From assembly GCF_016865525.2 (NCBI RefSeq), contig NZ_CP075169.1:3844337-3908336 (forward strand): a stretch of DNA of 64,000 bases, in the 5' to 3' direction. Shown here one piece after another: positions 48,090 through 57,948 of the stretch. Source of the stretch: Sodalis ligni (GTDB taxonomy: Bacteria; Pseudomonadota; Gammaproteobacteria; Enterobacterales; Enterobacteriaceae). The notes under the pieces were generated by a model, which ran no database searches, had not been told where the DNA came from, and saw only the letters and a program-made list of their open reading frames with translations. The first letter of the stretch is position 1. Each line of letters begins with the position of its first letter. The position numbers were made by a program, and so were the translations under genes.

Positions 48090-48845
48090 ATGCGCAAGAG
48101 ACAGAAAACCCTGCCGGGGATGACCCGCAGACAGCTGCTTTCCTATTCCGCCGCCTCTCTTGCCCTCGGCGCCGCCGAAACCGCCAAAGCCACCGCGCTC
48201 AAAGGCACGCCCGGCTGGAAGCCGTTCTCCCACAATCCCATCGAGACCTATGAACACCAGGGATGGCTTTTCCTCAATGAGAAAGAAGTCGCTGCCCTTG
48301 AGGCCATAGCGAACCGTCTGATTCCCGCCGACGATCTCAGCGTAGGCGGCAAAGACGCCGGCTGCGTGGTGTTTATCGATCGCCAGCTGCACGGGTTTTA
48401 CGGCACCTTTTCCCGTCTTTATAGGGAGGGCCCCTTTTTGCCCGGCGCTCCCGAACAGGGGGATCAATCTCCGCTGGTACCGCAACAACGCTATCGAATC
48501 GGCCTGGCCGACCTGGAAGACTATACGCATCAGGAATTCCAGAAGCCCTTTCATCAGCTCACCGCCGAGCAGCAGGACCTGGTTTTGCACGGTTTGGAGA
48601 AAGGCGACGTCAAGCTTGCCCATATCGATGGAAAATTGTTTATGGCCCAGGTGCTCAGCAACACCATGGAAGGATTTTTTGCCGACCCCATGTACGGCGG
48701 CAACCGCGATATGGTGTCATGGAAAATGATTGGTTTTCCCGGCGCCCGCTATGACTACCGCGATCTGGTCGAAAAACATAATCAGGATCTTCATCTTGCC
48801 CCGGTCAGCATCGAAGGCGGCGAACAATGGAAAACCAAGGGCTGA
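48090..48845 (+). CDS. Gluconate 2-dehydrogenase-type gamma subunit (Tat-exported)
   Basis: 251 residues from the ATG at 48090 (AGGAAACG upstream). A twin-arginine signal is visible (MTRRQLLSYSAASLALGAA). The mature part belongs to the gluconate 2-dehydrogenase subunit 3 family (LFLNEKEVAALEAIANRLIP, DAGCVVFIDRQLHG, FFADPMYGGNRDMVSW). It is the small periplasmic partner that carries the FAD subunit through the Tat pathway. First gene of a three-gene operon. Confidence 0.9.
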   Translation: MRKRQKTLPGMTRRQLLSYSAASLALGAAETAKATALKGTPGWKPFSHNPIETYEHQGWLFLNEKEVAALEAIANRLIPADDLSVGGKDAGCVVFIDRQLHGFYGTFSRLYREGPFLPGAPEQGDQSPLVPQQRYRIGLADLEDYTHQEFQKPFHQLTAEQQDLVLHGLEKGDVKLAHIDGKLFMAQVLSNTMEGFFADPMYGGNRDMVSWKMIGFPGARYDYRDLVEKHNQDLHLAPVSIEGGEQWKTKG

Positions 48846-48851
48846 ACCGAC

Positions 48852-50618
48852 ATGGCAAAAAAACGTCCTAAGACTGACGTGGTAGTGGTGGGACTGGGCT
48901 GGGCGGGCTCCATCATCGCCAATGAACTCACCGATGCCGGCCTGGAGGTTATCGCCATCGAACGGGGCCCCTGGCGCGATACCGCACGGGATTTCAACGT
49001 CGCCTCGGTAACCGATGAATTGCGGTACAATCGCAGCCAGGAGCTGATGCTGCGCACCCGGCAAAATACCATCACCGTTCGCAATAGCCTTTCGCAAACC
49101 GCCTTACCCATGCGATCCTGGGGCTCCTTTCACCCCGGCAACGGCACCGGCGGCGCCGGCAATCACTGGGCGGGCATTACCTTCCGTTTTCAGCCGGAAG
49201 AGTTCCGCCTGAAAAGCCACCTTATGGAGCGTTATGGCGCCGCCGCCATGCCGAAGGAATTAACCCTGCAGGATTGGGGGGTGGACTGGGAAGAAATGGA
49301 ACCGTTTTATATGCAGTTCGAGCGGCTGGCCGGCACCTCCGGTTATGCCGCCAATCTCAACGGCATAAAACGCGAGGGCGGCAATCCTTTTGAAGGCATG
49401 CGATCCGGCGACTATCCCACGCCGCCGCTCAAGCAACCCTACGGACCGACGCTGTTTGCCGAAGCCGCCAGGAGTCTGGGTTATAAACCCTTCCCGGTCC
49501 CCTCTTCGCTGGTGTCGCGGGCCTACACCAATCCCTTGGGCGTTTCCATGGGACCCTGTACCTACTGCGGCTTCTGCACCAACTACGGCTGCGCCAACTA
49601 TGCCAAAGCCAGCGCCATCACCACCGTGCTGCCGGTGCTGGTGCGTAAAGAGAACTTCTCCACCCTCGCCCACTGCGAAGTGATGAGGGTCACGATGGAT
49701 TCTACGGGCAAACGGGCCACCGGCGTGGTCTATATGGATTCTTCCGGCGACGAGTGGGAACAGCCCGCCGACCTGGTGGTGGTCACCGCCTTTACCTTCG
49801 AAAACGTGCGCTTGATGCTATTGTCCGGCGTCGGCAAGGCATACGACCCGGTGACCAATACCGGCACCACCGGCCGTAGCTATGCCTACCAGACCGCCAA
49901 TTCAGTGCAGGTATTCTTCGACGATAAAAACTTCAATCCCTTTATCGGCGGCGGCGCGGTGGGAATGGGCATTGATGATTTCAATAATGATAATTTCGAT
50001 CATTCCGGACTGGGCTTTTTCGGCGGCGGCAGTATACGCGTCACCCCCATCGGGTCCGCGCCCATCGCCTATCATCCCACCCCGGACGGCACGCCGACCT
50101 GGGGCAGCGAGTTCAAGCGCCAGGTCAAGAAAAACTATCTCAGCAGCATGAGTATCGGCTGCGAAGCCAGCAATTATTCCACCCGCACCAACTATCTGTC
50201 TCTGGACCCGACCTACAAAGATCCCCTGGGCCGGCCCTTACTGCGCATGACGTTTGATTTCACGCAGAATGAACTGAAGATGGCGAAATATTGCACCGAC
50301 CGGGTGGGGGAAATAGCCAAGGCGATGAACCCGCGGGAATACTTCCTGCATCCGGTGAAAGGTCACTGGAACTCGGTGCCCTATCAATCCTCCCATGTGG
50401 TGGGCGGATTTATCATGGGCGCCGATCCCTCCACCAGTTCGGTAAACAGGCACCTGCAGGTATGGGATGTACCCAACCTCTTTGTGGTAGGCGCCTCGGC
50501 CTTTCCGCAAAATCCCGGCTATAACCCCACCGGTACCGTGGGGGCGCTGGCTTTCAAAGCCGCCCACGCCATCCGCACCTATTACATGAAACGCCCCGGG
50601 GAGATGATCACCGCATGA
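48852..50618 (+). CDS. Gluconate 2-dehydrogenase-type FAD subunit (GMC oxidoreductase)
   Basis: 588 residues. The FAD-binding motif VVVGLGWAGSIIANEL is at ~11-26 and the GMC C-terminal active-site region at VGGFIMGADPSTSSVN and FPQNPGYNPTGTVGALA. It has no signal of its own and is presumably exported bound to the Tat-targeted gamma subunit. A cysteine-rich stretch (GPCTYCGFCTNYGCANYAK) matches the probable Fe-S motif seen in this family. It oxidises gluconate or a related sugar acid (2-ketogluconate, sorbitol) in the periplasm. It overlaps the cytochrome gene by 4 bases. Confidence 0.92.
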   Translation: MAKKRPKTDVVVVGLGWAGSIIANELTDAGLEVIAIERGPWRDTARDFNVASVTDELRYNRSQELMLRTRQNTITVRNSLSQTALPMRSWGSFHPGNGTGGAGNHWAGITFRFQPEEFRLKSHLMERYGAAAMPKELTLQDWGVDWEEMEPFYMQFERLAGTSGYAANLNGIKREGGNPFEGMRSGDYPTPPLKQPYGPTLFAEAARSLGYKPFPVPSSLVSRAYTNPLGVSMGPCTYCGFCTNYGCANYAKASAITTVLPVLVRKENFSTLAHCEVMRVTMDSTGKRATGVVYMDSSGDEWEQPADLVVVTAFTFENVRLMLLSGVGKAYDPVTNTGTTGRSYAYQTANSVQVFFDDKNFNPFIGGGAVGMGIDDFNNDNFDHSGLGFFGGGSIRVTPIGSAPIAYHPTPDGTPTWGSEFKRQVKKNYLSSMSIGCEASNYSTRTNYLSLDPTYKDPLGRPLLRMTFDFTQNELKMAKYCTDRVGEIAKAMNPREYFLHPVKGHWNSVPYQSSHVVGGFIMGADPSTSSVNRHLQVWDVPNLFVVGASAFPQNPGYNPTGTVGALAFKAAHAIRTYYMKRPGEMITA

Positions 50619-51825
50619 GAGCGCTCACGTTTTTATACATCGGACTGCTGGCGCTGGTGGCAGGATCGGCGCTGGCCCAGCCGGAGTTCGATCAGGTGGA
50701 ACGGGGACGGTACCTGGCGGTGGTGGGAGATTGCAGCGCCTGCCATACAGCGGATCCGGCCAACCCCTCCGCGGGGGGTTTTCGCATCGACACGCCGTTC
50801 GGGCCGCTGCTGGGCGCCAATATCACGCCGGATGTGGTGACAGGCCTCGGCACCTGGACCTTCAGCGACTTCCAGCGCGCCATGTCTGAGGGTATCGGCC
50901 ACGGCGGCAAGCGGCTCTATGGCGCCATGCCTTTCACCGCCTATACCAAAATGACACAGCAGGACGACCAGGATCTATGGGCCTATTTGCAAACCCTGCA
51001 GCCCATCGCCAAAGATGTACATACCAACCAGCTGCCGTTCCCCTTTAATATCCGCACCAGCCTGCTGGTCTGGAACTGGCTGAATTTCAATAAAGGCGAA
51101 TTCAAACCCGACCCGCTGCAATCAGCCCTTTGGAATCGCGGCGCTTATCTGGTGGAGGGCCCCGGCCACTGCGGCACCTGCCATACGCCGAAAAACGCCC
51201 TCGGCGGCGACAAAAACAGCCAATTCCTGCGGGGGAATAATCTCGGCGCCTGGTGGGCGCCCGATATCACCAATAACGATCACACCGGTATCGGCCAGTG
51301 GACAAACGACGATCTGGTCACTTATTTACGCACCGGCGTCAATCGCTTCGGCATCGCCTCCGGACCCATGGCGGAAGAAGTTGAACACTCCTCGGCGCAT
51401 TGGCACGACGCGGATCTCAAGGCGGTGGCGGTTTATCTTAAAAGCGGCAACAGCCTGCAGCCGGCGCCACGGGCCCTCAGCGCTGGCGACAGCCGCATGG
51501 TGGCGGGAAAGGCGATATATTTCGACCGCTGCTCCGCCTGTCATAACGCTTCCGGCACCGGCGAGCCGAATATTTTCCCGCGCCTGGCGGGTAACCCGCT
51601 GATCCGCGCCGCCGACCCCACCTCCCTGGCTCACGTGGTGCTGGCGGGCAGCCGCGCCGGTTCCACCGGCGCCCCACCGCGCCGGCAATGCCCAGCTTCG
51701 CCTGGGACCTCAACGACCAGCAGGTGGCCGATGTCCTGACCTATATTCGCAATAGCTGGGGCAATGCCGCGCAGCCGGTGAAAGCCGCCGAGGTTGCGCG
51801 TCTGCGCAAAAACTTGCAGCCATGA
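50615..51825 (+). pseudogene. Gluconate dehydrogenase-type cytochrome c subunit, C-terminus out of frame
   Basis: Membrane-anchored triheme cytochrome c that passes electrons to quinone. It has a Sec signal peptide (residues 1-~21) and heme motifs CSACH (near 41), CGTCH (near 188) and CSACH (near 308). After AGSRAGSTGAP the frame is lost. One added C in the run 51672-51675 gives PTAPAMPSFAWDLNDQQVAD and LTYIRNSWGNAA, ending at 51825 with 403 residues. The three hemes are upstream of the break; the lost part includes the last segment near the third heme. Confidence 0.9.
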
Positions 51826-52338
51826 CCACGGCAGTACAGGGCAACGGTATGCAGCCCTGTACGCAATTTTCACGATTTGCCGCGACGGGTGCTACCTATT
51901 ATCTTATTACCATAGGGTAGGCTATCAAAGTATTTCTCCCGCTATACCCCTCATACTTCAAGTTGCAGGTGTGCTGGCTTTCCCGCTACGCGAATTATTT
52001 AGGGTATGACGCCGTTTTTCCAAGGCGCCAAATTAAGTTATCTAAATAGCTTTGCGCATTAATGCTTCACTTCTCATCGTTCAGGGCCAGCGCTGGCGGG
52101 ATGTCATCTCCCGCAAGTGTAGCGCTAACGCTAATATGAAAAGCTATTTAGCACAGTATATTCAAATCACCTTTAATTTATACTTTACTTAAATTCATTC
52201 AACTTTACCGAGGGGAAGCTGTTTCGCGGCCATTATTTAGGTTATGCTGCCCGGATAATTTTTCCCATCACATTATTTTTAGTTATTCATAAAAATAGTT
52301 AACTTATTATTTAACCTTGTTCAATTATATACCTGCAT
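51826..52338. other. Intergenic region with repeat elements
   Basis: About 510 bases with no larger gene. TATACCCCTCATACTTCAAG at 51940 resembles the ends of repeated intergenic elements seen in Yersinia/Serratia-like genomes. A reversed, similar word (CTTGAAGTATAACGGGTATA) lies at 52453-52472, so the stretch between may be one larger element. A 110-bp inverted-repeat element sits inside at 52042-52151. Confidence 0.5.
52042..52151. mobile_element. 110-bp MITE-like element with 12-bp terminal inverted repeats
   Basis: CTAAATAGCTTT (52042-52053) and AAAGCTATTTAG (52140-52151) are perfect inverted repeats. The interior is GC-richer and carries CCAGCGCTGG and GTAGCGCTAACGC words. There is no coding capacity. 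No clear target-site duplication is visible, so mobility is inference. Confidence 0.4.
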
Positions 52339-52434
52339 ATGATAAATATTTCAAGATCCCTGGCCTGGAAACTGGTCTTTTTATTATCTTCTCTCTTCTG
52401 GCTGGCGGTAATCGGCCTCATTACCTGGCTTTAA
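52339..52434 (+). CDS. Possible 31-residue membrane microprotein
   Basis: The frame reads MINISRSLAWKLVFLLSSLF then WLAVIGLITWL. A short basic start is followed by one continuous hydrophobic helix of about 20 residues, as in single-pass small membrane proteins such as the YmiA-like class. The ribosome site is poor, so the start is uncertain. The gene lies in the gap between the cytochrome and cstA genes. It could also be a chance frame in AT-rich DNA. Confidence 0.4.
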   Translation: MINISRSLAWKLVFLLSSLFWLAVIGLITWL

Positions 52435-52469
52435 CGCCGCCTATACCCGCGGCTTGAAGTATAACGGGT

Positions 52470-52500
52470 ATATGCCCCACGCCCGCGGCGCGGGGCATAT
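52470..52500 (-). terminator. Hairpin after cstA
   Basis: ATATGCCCC (52470-52478) pairs with GGGGCATAT (52492-52500) just past the cstA stop. A second inverted repeat, TATACCCG/CGGGTATA (52442-52449 and 52465-52472), adjoins it. Likely the 3' end of the cstA transcript. Confidence 0.6.
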
Positions 52501-52503
52501 TGT

Positions 52504-54564
52504 CTATTTCAACGAAGGCTGCGCCTGATAAGGAACTTCCCGATCGCTGCGTTTATCAAGGCGGTAAGCCAAATACGCCGCACGGATACCAAACAGGAAA
52601 ATACTGATCATCACAAAGATAAAGACGGCGGTCAATCCGGCGTTGAGCTGATTATTAAATACCAGCCGGTTCATTTCCACCATGGTTTTAGCCGGGCCGA
52701 TAATCTGGTTTTGATCGATGCCTGCCTGGTATTTATTGGCTAGGGCCAGAAAACCCACCCTGGGGTCGGCGGAAAAAATCTTTATCAAGCCCGCGGAGGT
52801 GGTGCACACCAGCAAAAACGCCATCGGCACGCCTGCCACCCAGGCATACATCTGTCGTTTCATCTTGAACAGCACCACAAAACACAGCGTCAGCGCCATG
52901 GCCGCCAGCATCTGGTTGGCGATGCCGAATAGCGGCCACAGCGTGTTGATGCCTCCCAACGGGTCAACCACCCCCTGATATAGAAAATAACCCCAGGCGG
53001 CCACGCAGAGCGCGGTGGCGATAACATTGGCCGCCAGGGATTCGGTGCGCCGTAAAGAGGGTACCGCGACGCCCAGCAAATCCTGCAGCATAAACCGCCC
53101 GGCGCGGGTGCCGGCGTCCACCGCCGTCAGGATAAACAGCGCTTCAAACAGGATCGCGAAATGATACCAGAAGGCCATGCTGATAAAACTGACCGCCTGG
53201 CTGAGGATATGGGCCATACCCACCGCCAGCGTCGGCGCGCCGCCGGCGCGGGAGACGATGCTGTTCTCCCCTACCGATTGCGCATACTGGGTGAGCATGG
53301 CCGGCGTCACTTCAAACCCCCAGCCGCTGACGGTGGCGGCGGCTGCTTCCACCGTGGAGCCTCCCAGCGCGGCGGCGGGACTGTTCATGGCGAAATACAC
53401 ACCCGGATCGATAACCGAGGCGGCCACCAGCGCCATGATCGCCACAAAGGACTCCATCAGCATGCCGCCGTAGCCGATAAAGGCCGCCTGGCTTTCGTTT
53501 TCCAGCATTTTAGGCGTGGTGCCGGAGGCAATCAGCGCATGGAAACCGGACACCGCGCCGCAGGCGATGGTAATAAACAAAAAAGGAAACAGCGAACCCG
53601 ACCATACCGGCCCGGTACCGTCCACAAAACGGGTCATGGCGGGCATTTCCAGCGTTGGGGCAATAAAGACGATGCCGATGGCCAGGCCGATAATGGTGCC
53701 CACTTTCAGAAAGGTGGACAAATAATCCCGCGGCGCCAGCAGCAGCCAGACCGGCAGGATAGAAGCCACGCCGCCGTATATCACCAAGACCCAGGTCAGC
53801 TGTTTGCCGTCAAGGGTAAAAAACGGCGCCAGGGCCGGACTGCGGGCCACATCGCCGCCAAAAATAATGCCGGCCATCAACAGGACAAAACCGATAAGGG
53901 ACACCTCACCGATTTTACCCGGCCGGATAAAGCGCAGATAAATCCCCATAAACAGGGCCAGCGGAATGGTAAAGGCCACGGTGAAGGCCCCCCAGGGACT
54001 GTTCGTCAGCGCCTTCACCACAATCAGCGCCAGCACCGCCAGGATGATAATCATGATCATAAAGGTGCCGAATAAGGCGATGACCCCAGGCACAGCGCCC
54101 AATTCCTGCTTGATCAGATCGCCAAGGGAACGGCCATCCCGCCGCAGCGAAACAAACAGCACCATGAAATCCTGTACCGCGCCGGCCAGCACCACCCCCG
54201 CCAGAATCCAGATCATGCCCGGCAGATATCCCATTTGCGCCGCCAGCACCGGCCCCACCAAAGGTCCGGCGCCGGCAATGGCGGCAAAATGATGACCGAA
54301 CAGCACATATTTATTGGTAGGCACAAAATCCAGTCCGTCATTATGCCGGAAGGCCGGCGTCATGCGCGTCGGATCAAGTTGCAACACGCGGCGGGCGATG
54401 AAACGGCTGTAATAGCGATAGGCAATTAAATACACCGACACCGCCACCACTAAAATCCACAGCGCATTAATTTTCTCGCCGTTATGCAAAGCGATAATAC
54501 CTAACCCAAAGGCACCGGCAATTGCGACTAAAACCCAGACAAGATGGGAAGCGATGTTTCGCAT
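52504..54564 (-). CDS. cstA: Carbon starvation protein CstA, peptide/pyruvate transporter
   Basis: I choose the ATG at 54564, immediately after GGAGGAG; 686 residues. It follows E. coli CstA over its whole length (RMTPAFRHNDGLDFVPTNKY, FGHHFAAIAGAGPLVGPVLA, RAGGAPTLAVGMAHI). It has about sixteen to eighteen membrane helices. CstA family members take up pyruvate or peptides during carbon limitation. The upstream region has a TTGTGATC half-site but no full CRP palindrome that I can defend. Confidence 0.93.
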   Translation of the reverse strand: MRNIASHLVWVLVAIAGAFGLGIIALHNGEKINALWILVVAVSVYLIAYRYYSRFIARRVLQLDPTRMTPAFRHNDGLDFVPTNKYVLFGHHFAAIAGAGPLVGPVLAAQMGYLPGMIWILAGVVLAGAVQDFMVLFVSLRRDGRSLGDLIKQELGAVPGVIALFGTFMIMIIILAVLALIVVKALTNSPWGAFTVAFTIPLALFMGIYLRFIRPGKIGEVSLIGFVLLMAGIIFGGDVARSPALAPFFTLDGKQLTWVLVIYGGVASILPVWLLLAPRDYLSTFLKVGTIIGLAIGIVFIAPTLEMPAMTRFVDGTGPVWSGSLFPFLFITIACGAVSGFHALIASGTTPKMLENESQAAFIGYGGMLMESFVAIMALVAASVIDPGVYFAMNSPAAALGGSTVEAAAATVSGWGFEVTPAMLTQYAQSVGENSIVSRAGGAPTLAVGMAHILSQAVSFISMAFWYHFAILFEALFILTAVDAGTRAGRFMLQDLLGVAVPSLRRTESLAANVIATALCVAAWGYFLYQGVVDPLGGINTLWPLFGIANQMLAAMALTLCFVVLFKMKRQMYAWVAGVPMAFLLVCTTSAGLIKIFSADPRVGFLALANKYQAGIDQNQIIGPAKTMVEMNRLVFNNQLNAGLTAVFIFVMISIFLFGIRAAYLAYRLDKRSDREVPYQAQPSLK

Positions 54565-54576
54565 AGACTCCTCCAT

Positions 54577-54875
54577 GTTGATTATTAGCTTTCTAAATTA
54601 AGACGACGTCTGATGAGGACCCAACCGTTGTATTCCACATCCTCATAACATTGCCTAAACAATATTGACAGCCGCTTGATTCATATTTGTGATCCACTAA
54701 GAAAGCTTTGATAATCTCTTACTGATAATCCGGGGTAGGCTATAATGCCGGTTCCGTTAGGGAAGGTCTTTGCAATAACATCTTACAGCCAGCTTTACTT
54801 CAAAGAGAGCCCGAGCCGGCAGAGCAGGTTAAATTGAGACAGCGATCACGCATTGCTCAGGAATAAGGGCGGCAT
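54577..54875. other. Intergenic region between cstA and a small membrane protein gene
   Basis: About 300 bases with no gene recognised. It should contain the cstA promoter (leftward). A CRP half-site-like TTGTGATCC occurs near 54689. Nothing else stands out. Confidence 0.4.
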
Positions 54876-55139
54876 TCACCCCGCAGTTACCCATTTCAGC
54901 AGTATCAGCGAAAAAATCGCCGGAATGCCGAACACCAATAACAGCATCGGTAATTCCTCCAACAGCGAATAACCGCCTTGGGTCACTCCGCCCCATAAAT
55001 TAAGCAGCGATACCACCAGCCAAACCACGATAAAAACCTTGACCGCCGCCAACAGCGTGACGGCGGCGATAAAATGCGCCACCAGCACAAACACGCCAAG
55101 CAGAAGCAGACCGCCGGAAACCACTAACACTGTATGCAT
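54876..55139 (-). CDS. Small hydrophobic membrane protein, unknown function
   Basis: 87 residues from the ATG at 55139 (MHTVLVVSGGLLLLGVFVLV). Upstream in-frame methionines are less likely because the resulting N-terminus is Arg/His-rich and unlike a membrane protein. Three hydrophobic helices are predicted at ~5-25, ~30-50 and ~63-83. The loop LWGGVTQGGYSLLEELP between helices 2 and 3 is the only distinctive feature. No family recognised. It precedes cstA on the same strand with ~310 bases between, so a shared operon is unlikely. Confidence 0.6.
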   Translation of the reverse strand: MHTVLVVSGGLLLLGVFVLVAHFIAAVTLLAAVKVFIVVWLVVSLLNLWGGVTQGGYSLLEELPMLLLVFGIPAIFSLILLKWVTAG

Positions 55140-55676
55140 GGGATAAGTCCCGCAGAAAATGATCGATAACCTATCATGCATAACATAATGAAACCTTGCC
55201 GTCATCTCTAAATGGCTAACTTTACAACGGGCCACATGAGGCGGCAGGGCACGAAGGGCATAAAACCGCGATCCCGGCGCAATAAAGGTTATTATGATGA
55301 CAAGCCGCCATTCGTGCCATCCAAGTGTGTTGAAATGTAGCCAGCGAATTCTTCCTGGAATTCTTCCTGGAATGAGTAGTGAGATAGCTCATAAATCATT
55401 AATTGCTCCATTAACGAATAAACGGTGGCTATTATTCCTCTCGAAATCAATTACTCTTGATGTAAAATGCACATTAATAATTATTTCCATAAATCCTTTT
55501 TTCGTTTATGCACCATCATGGTTTTATTTATATAAAGTTAAGAAACACCTTATTTACTTAGCGTTGCTAGCCATGAGATTATACGTTTCAGCCAATGATT
55601 TTCTCGCCAAAATTGGTTTTGTTACAGTCAGTTTATCCACAATTCTCTATTTATCATGGAAAAGGATCTTCACAAC
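55140..55676. other. AT-rich gap at the left edge of an accessory islet
   Basis: About 540 bases. A 128-codon frame (55294-55680) overlaps it, but has no ribosome site and unlikely composition. A short direct repeat, AATTCTTCCTGG twice in a row, lies near 55347-55370. GC falls sharply from here to about 58560, marking acquired DNA. Confidence 0.45.
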
Positions 55677-57137
55677 ATGAATAATAATACAATCAGCTTA
55701 ACAGAAACCTCCTCCTATCAGCACAATAATGAGCCGGTAAATCATGAAACCCAAAGCCCGCTAGCTTCAATGGCTAATGCCGCAAATATCGTACTTGAAG
55801 GACCAGGCTCAACGGCAGGGCAACCGTTTGATTCTCCTTCGTCCACCCTTAATCTTCACCAGGCAGGGTCGCCTGGAAGTAGCCATCAAGACACCGACGG
55901 TCAAACGGTCCTCATTGACGAAGAGTCCCGAAAGTTGGAAAACAAGGCCAGACAATGCGTGCTCGAAGCAATCAAAGCACAAAAAACGCAGCAGCAGCTT
56001 ATCGCTCAGGAAGCTTTCCGGGCACGGGAAAAACGCGCCTCGAGACACCTGGCCGGTGAAACGCCGAAACCGGCTCAAAGGCTCAGCTTTATATCGGTGG
56101 AGCAACGTGGCGACGCCTTGCTGCCGGGAAACGTTAAAGCTCCCAGTCTTTCTGATGAACAGAGCGCCTTTGCAAGCTCTGACGCAACACTCCGCACGCA
56201 AGCCCATGATGACGTTCAGGAGGATCACGCTGCCTCTCATGTCACCCTGCGAAAACAAAAACCGGTTCCCCGGCCACGTTTATCAACTCCGGCGCCACTG
56301 CCATCTAGACTCTCCCCGCAGCCACAGCGGCTCCATGAAATTTAGCAGAGTCCATTGCAAAAATCTGTAAGCTTGAAAACGGAATCTGAATTGGACAAAA
56401 CTTCGCTAGCGACTCACCAACCCCCTTCATTTCAGTCAACCTTTTCACAGGGAGTTATGCCGGAAAATCTCGAAGAGTTGAAAAGGCTTTTCTCTCCATA
56501 CTAGACACGAGAAAAAAGAAGTTAAGGATTTTAATAATTTAAGAATTAACTATATAGATAATTTAGATTTAATATTGCAAGAAAAGCAAGATGCTATGAG
56601 TAAAATGATTGAAATTCTGAAAAGAGGAAAATTTATAAAATGAATCCATCATGCTGAATGCCCTGATACGCATTCGTCTTGATGCTAAAGATCTCAGCGG
56701 ATTTTACGAAGCCATTGCGAACGATGCTGAAGTCCTTATGGCGCTTGACGGCTGGCCCGAATCTATAGATAAAGACCCCCTGTGGTCACGGCTTTTCAAA
56801 TAGATATGATTTCCAGAAAAAACAGGTCTATTGCATAATTTGAGATACGAAGATTTGTATTCTGAATACTGCGCTGAAACAGTAACCCAGCGCCATGTTA
56901 TAGACCAGGACTCTCCTGGGCTGACACAAATATTTGATTTCAATGGGCAGCCTTTATGACGTGCCCGCATCGGGTTTACAATACCAATTGCCTAGCCTGG
57001 TATCCCTTCGGGGTCCAGGCCACTTCCTGGCCGGTCATCCGCTAACAGTGCCAAAATCAACCAAACAGCCGACCTGGGTGAATGCCAATATGGCAGACGG
57101 CATAAGAATCTTTGGGTTATTTGTACGCAAAATTTGA
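55677..57137 (+). pseudogene. Degraded effector-like gene
   Basis: The ATG at 55677 has AAGGA 10 bases upstream. The first ~222 codons encode a Ser/Asn/Gln/Pro-rich, apparently disordered region (MNNNTISLTETSSYQHNNEP), a helical patch (SRKLENKARQCVLEAIKAQK) and a Pro/Arg-rich tail, stopping with TAG at 56343. The same frame continues coding-like beyond it (SVSLKTESELDKTSLATHQP, then PENLEELKRLFS). Further segments follow in shifted frames: DFNNLRINYIDNLDLILQEK, LDAKDLSGFYEAIANDAEVL, LRYEDLYSEYCAETVTQRHV and SLYDVPASGLQYQLPSLVSL. Together they suggest one ~480-residue protein. The disordered, Ser/Asn-rich start resembles type III effectors, but no domain is recognised. Confidence 0.5.
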
Positions 57138-57476
57138 CCGCTGTTCTTGCTGAAATTTTCGAAAGCAGATTAAATGTTTTTATTCAAATAGTTAGGCACA
57201 ATAAATGTCACGCTATTTCTGAACGCGTCATTATTTCATATGTGCTGATTTCACTAAAACTAATTTCATAAGTTTATTTCATTTATGAAATTCCGGATAA
57301 AGTCAAATTTCACCCATTCTTCACATTAACTTTATTGAATATCGAATGACTAACACGCAAACTGATGATGTTATATTTTTAACAGAAAAACCAAATTTTG
57401 AAAAATATAATAACCTTTTTCAACTGGAAACTGTGTTAACGGTTTCGTTTGGAACAACTATCCTCAGGAATAAAAA
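57138..57476. other. AT-rich spacer, no gene recognised
   Basis: About 340 bases, very AT-rich, with coding-like but stop-interrupted words only in the first ~180 bases. The right end should contain the promoter and ribosome site (CAGGAATAAAAA) of the lipoprotein gene at 57477. Confidence 0.4.
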
Positions 57477-57784
57477 TTGAACAGATCGACTTATATAATC
57501 CTATTGGCTATTATTATCCTCTCGTCTGCAGGCTGTTCATATTTAAGCGGAACCCCAGGGGTAATCCTTCCAGCACGTCACCAAGAATTGTTACGGCTAG
57601 CGGACAAAAGCAGCTATGGAACGATCCGGGTTTATTCGGAGCCGTACCTAAAGACTTGCAGGAGCAAGGTGATAACACCTGTGCCCGGGATGGCAATGGT
57701 AAAGCCATTGGCTATCACCCGCACCCCAAAAAATACGATGGTTCCTATTATTCCGGCCCGGGATACTTATGCTCAATGATGTAG
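57477..57784 (+). pseudogene. Small lipoprotein, frame broken
   Basis: Starts with TTG at 57477 and encodes a lipoprotein signal, NRSTYIILLAIIILSSAGC, with the lipobox LSSAGC. The frame is lost at SGTPGVI. One added G in the run 57558-57561 gives SGTPGGNPSSTSPRIVTASG followed by QLWNDPGLFGAVPKDLQEQG and GNGKAIGYHPHPKKYDGSYY, ending at 57784 with about 102 residues. The end motif (NDPGLFG.VP.DLQ...C...G.AIGYHP) recalls small uncharacterised lipoproteins of other proteobacteria. Function unknown. Confidence 0.7.
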
Positions 57785-57948
57785 CAAGCAACTTTTGCCA
57801 TGAGCGTAATAACTCGCGCAAGGTTTGAACCTCATCAATAATATTATAAAAGGCCGCCGGCAACCGGGCCGTGATGGCGGTAGGTGTCACTGGTGGCTTT
57901 GCTTGCGCATTATCGATGGCTCTCCTGAAAGCCATCTGTAATGCTACT

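Noticed and set aside
55294..55680. 128-codon reading frame at the islet edge
   Set aside because: Overlaps the better-supported start at 55677, begins in a short direct repeat, and has no ribosome site.
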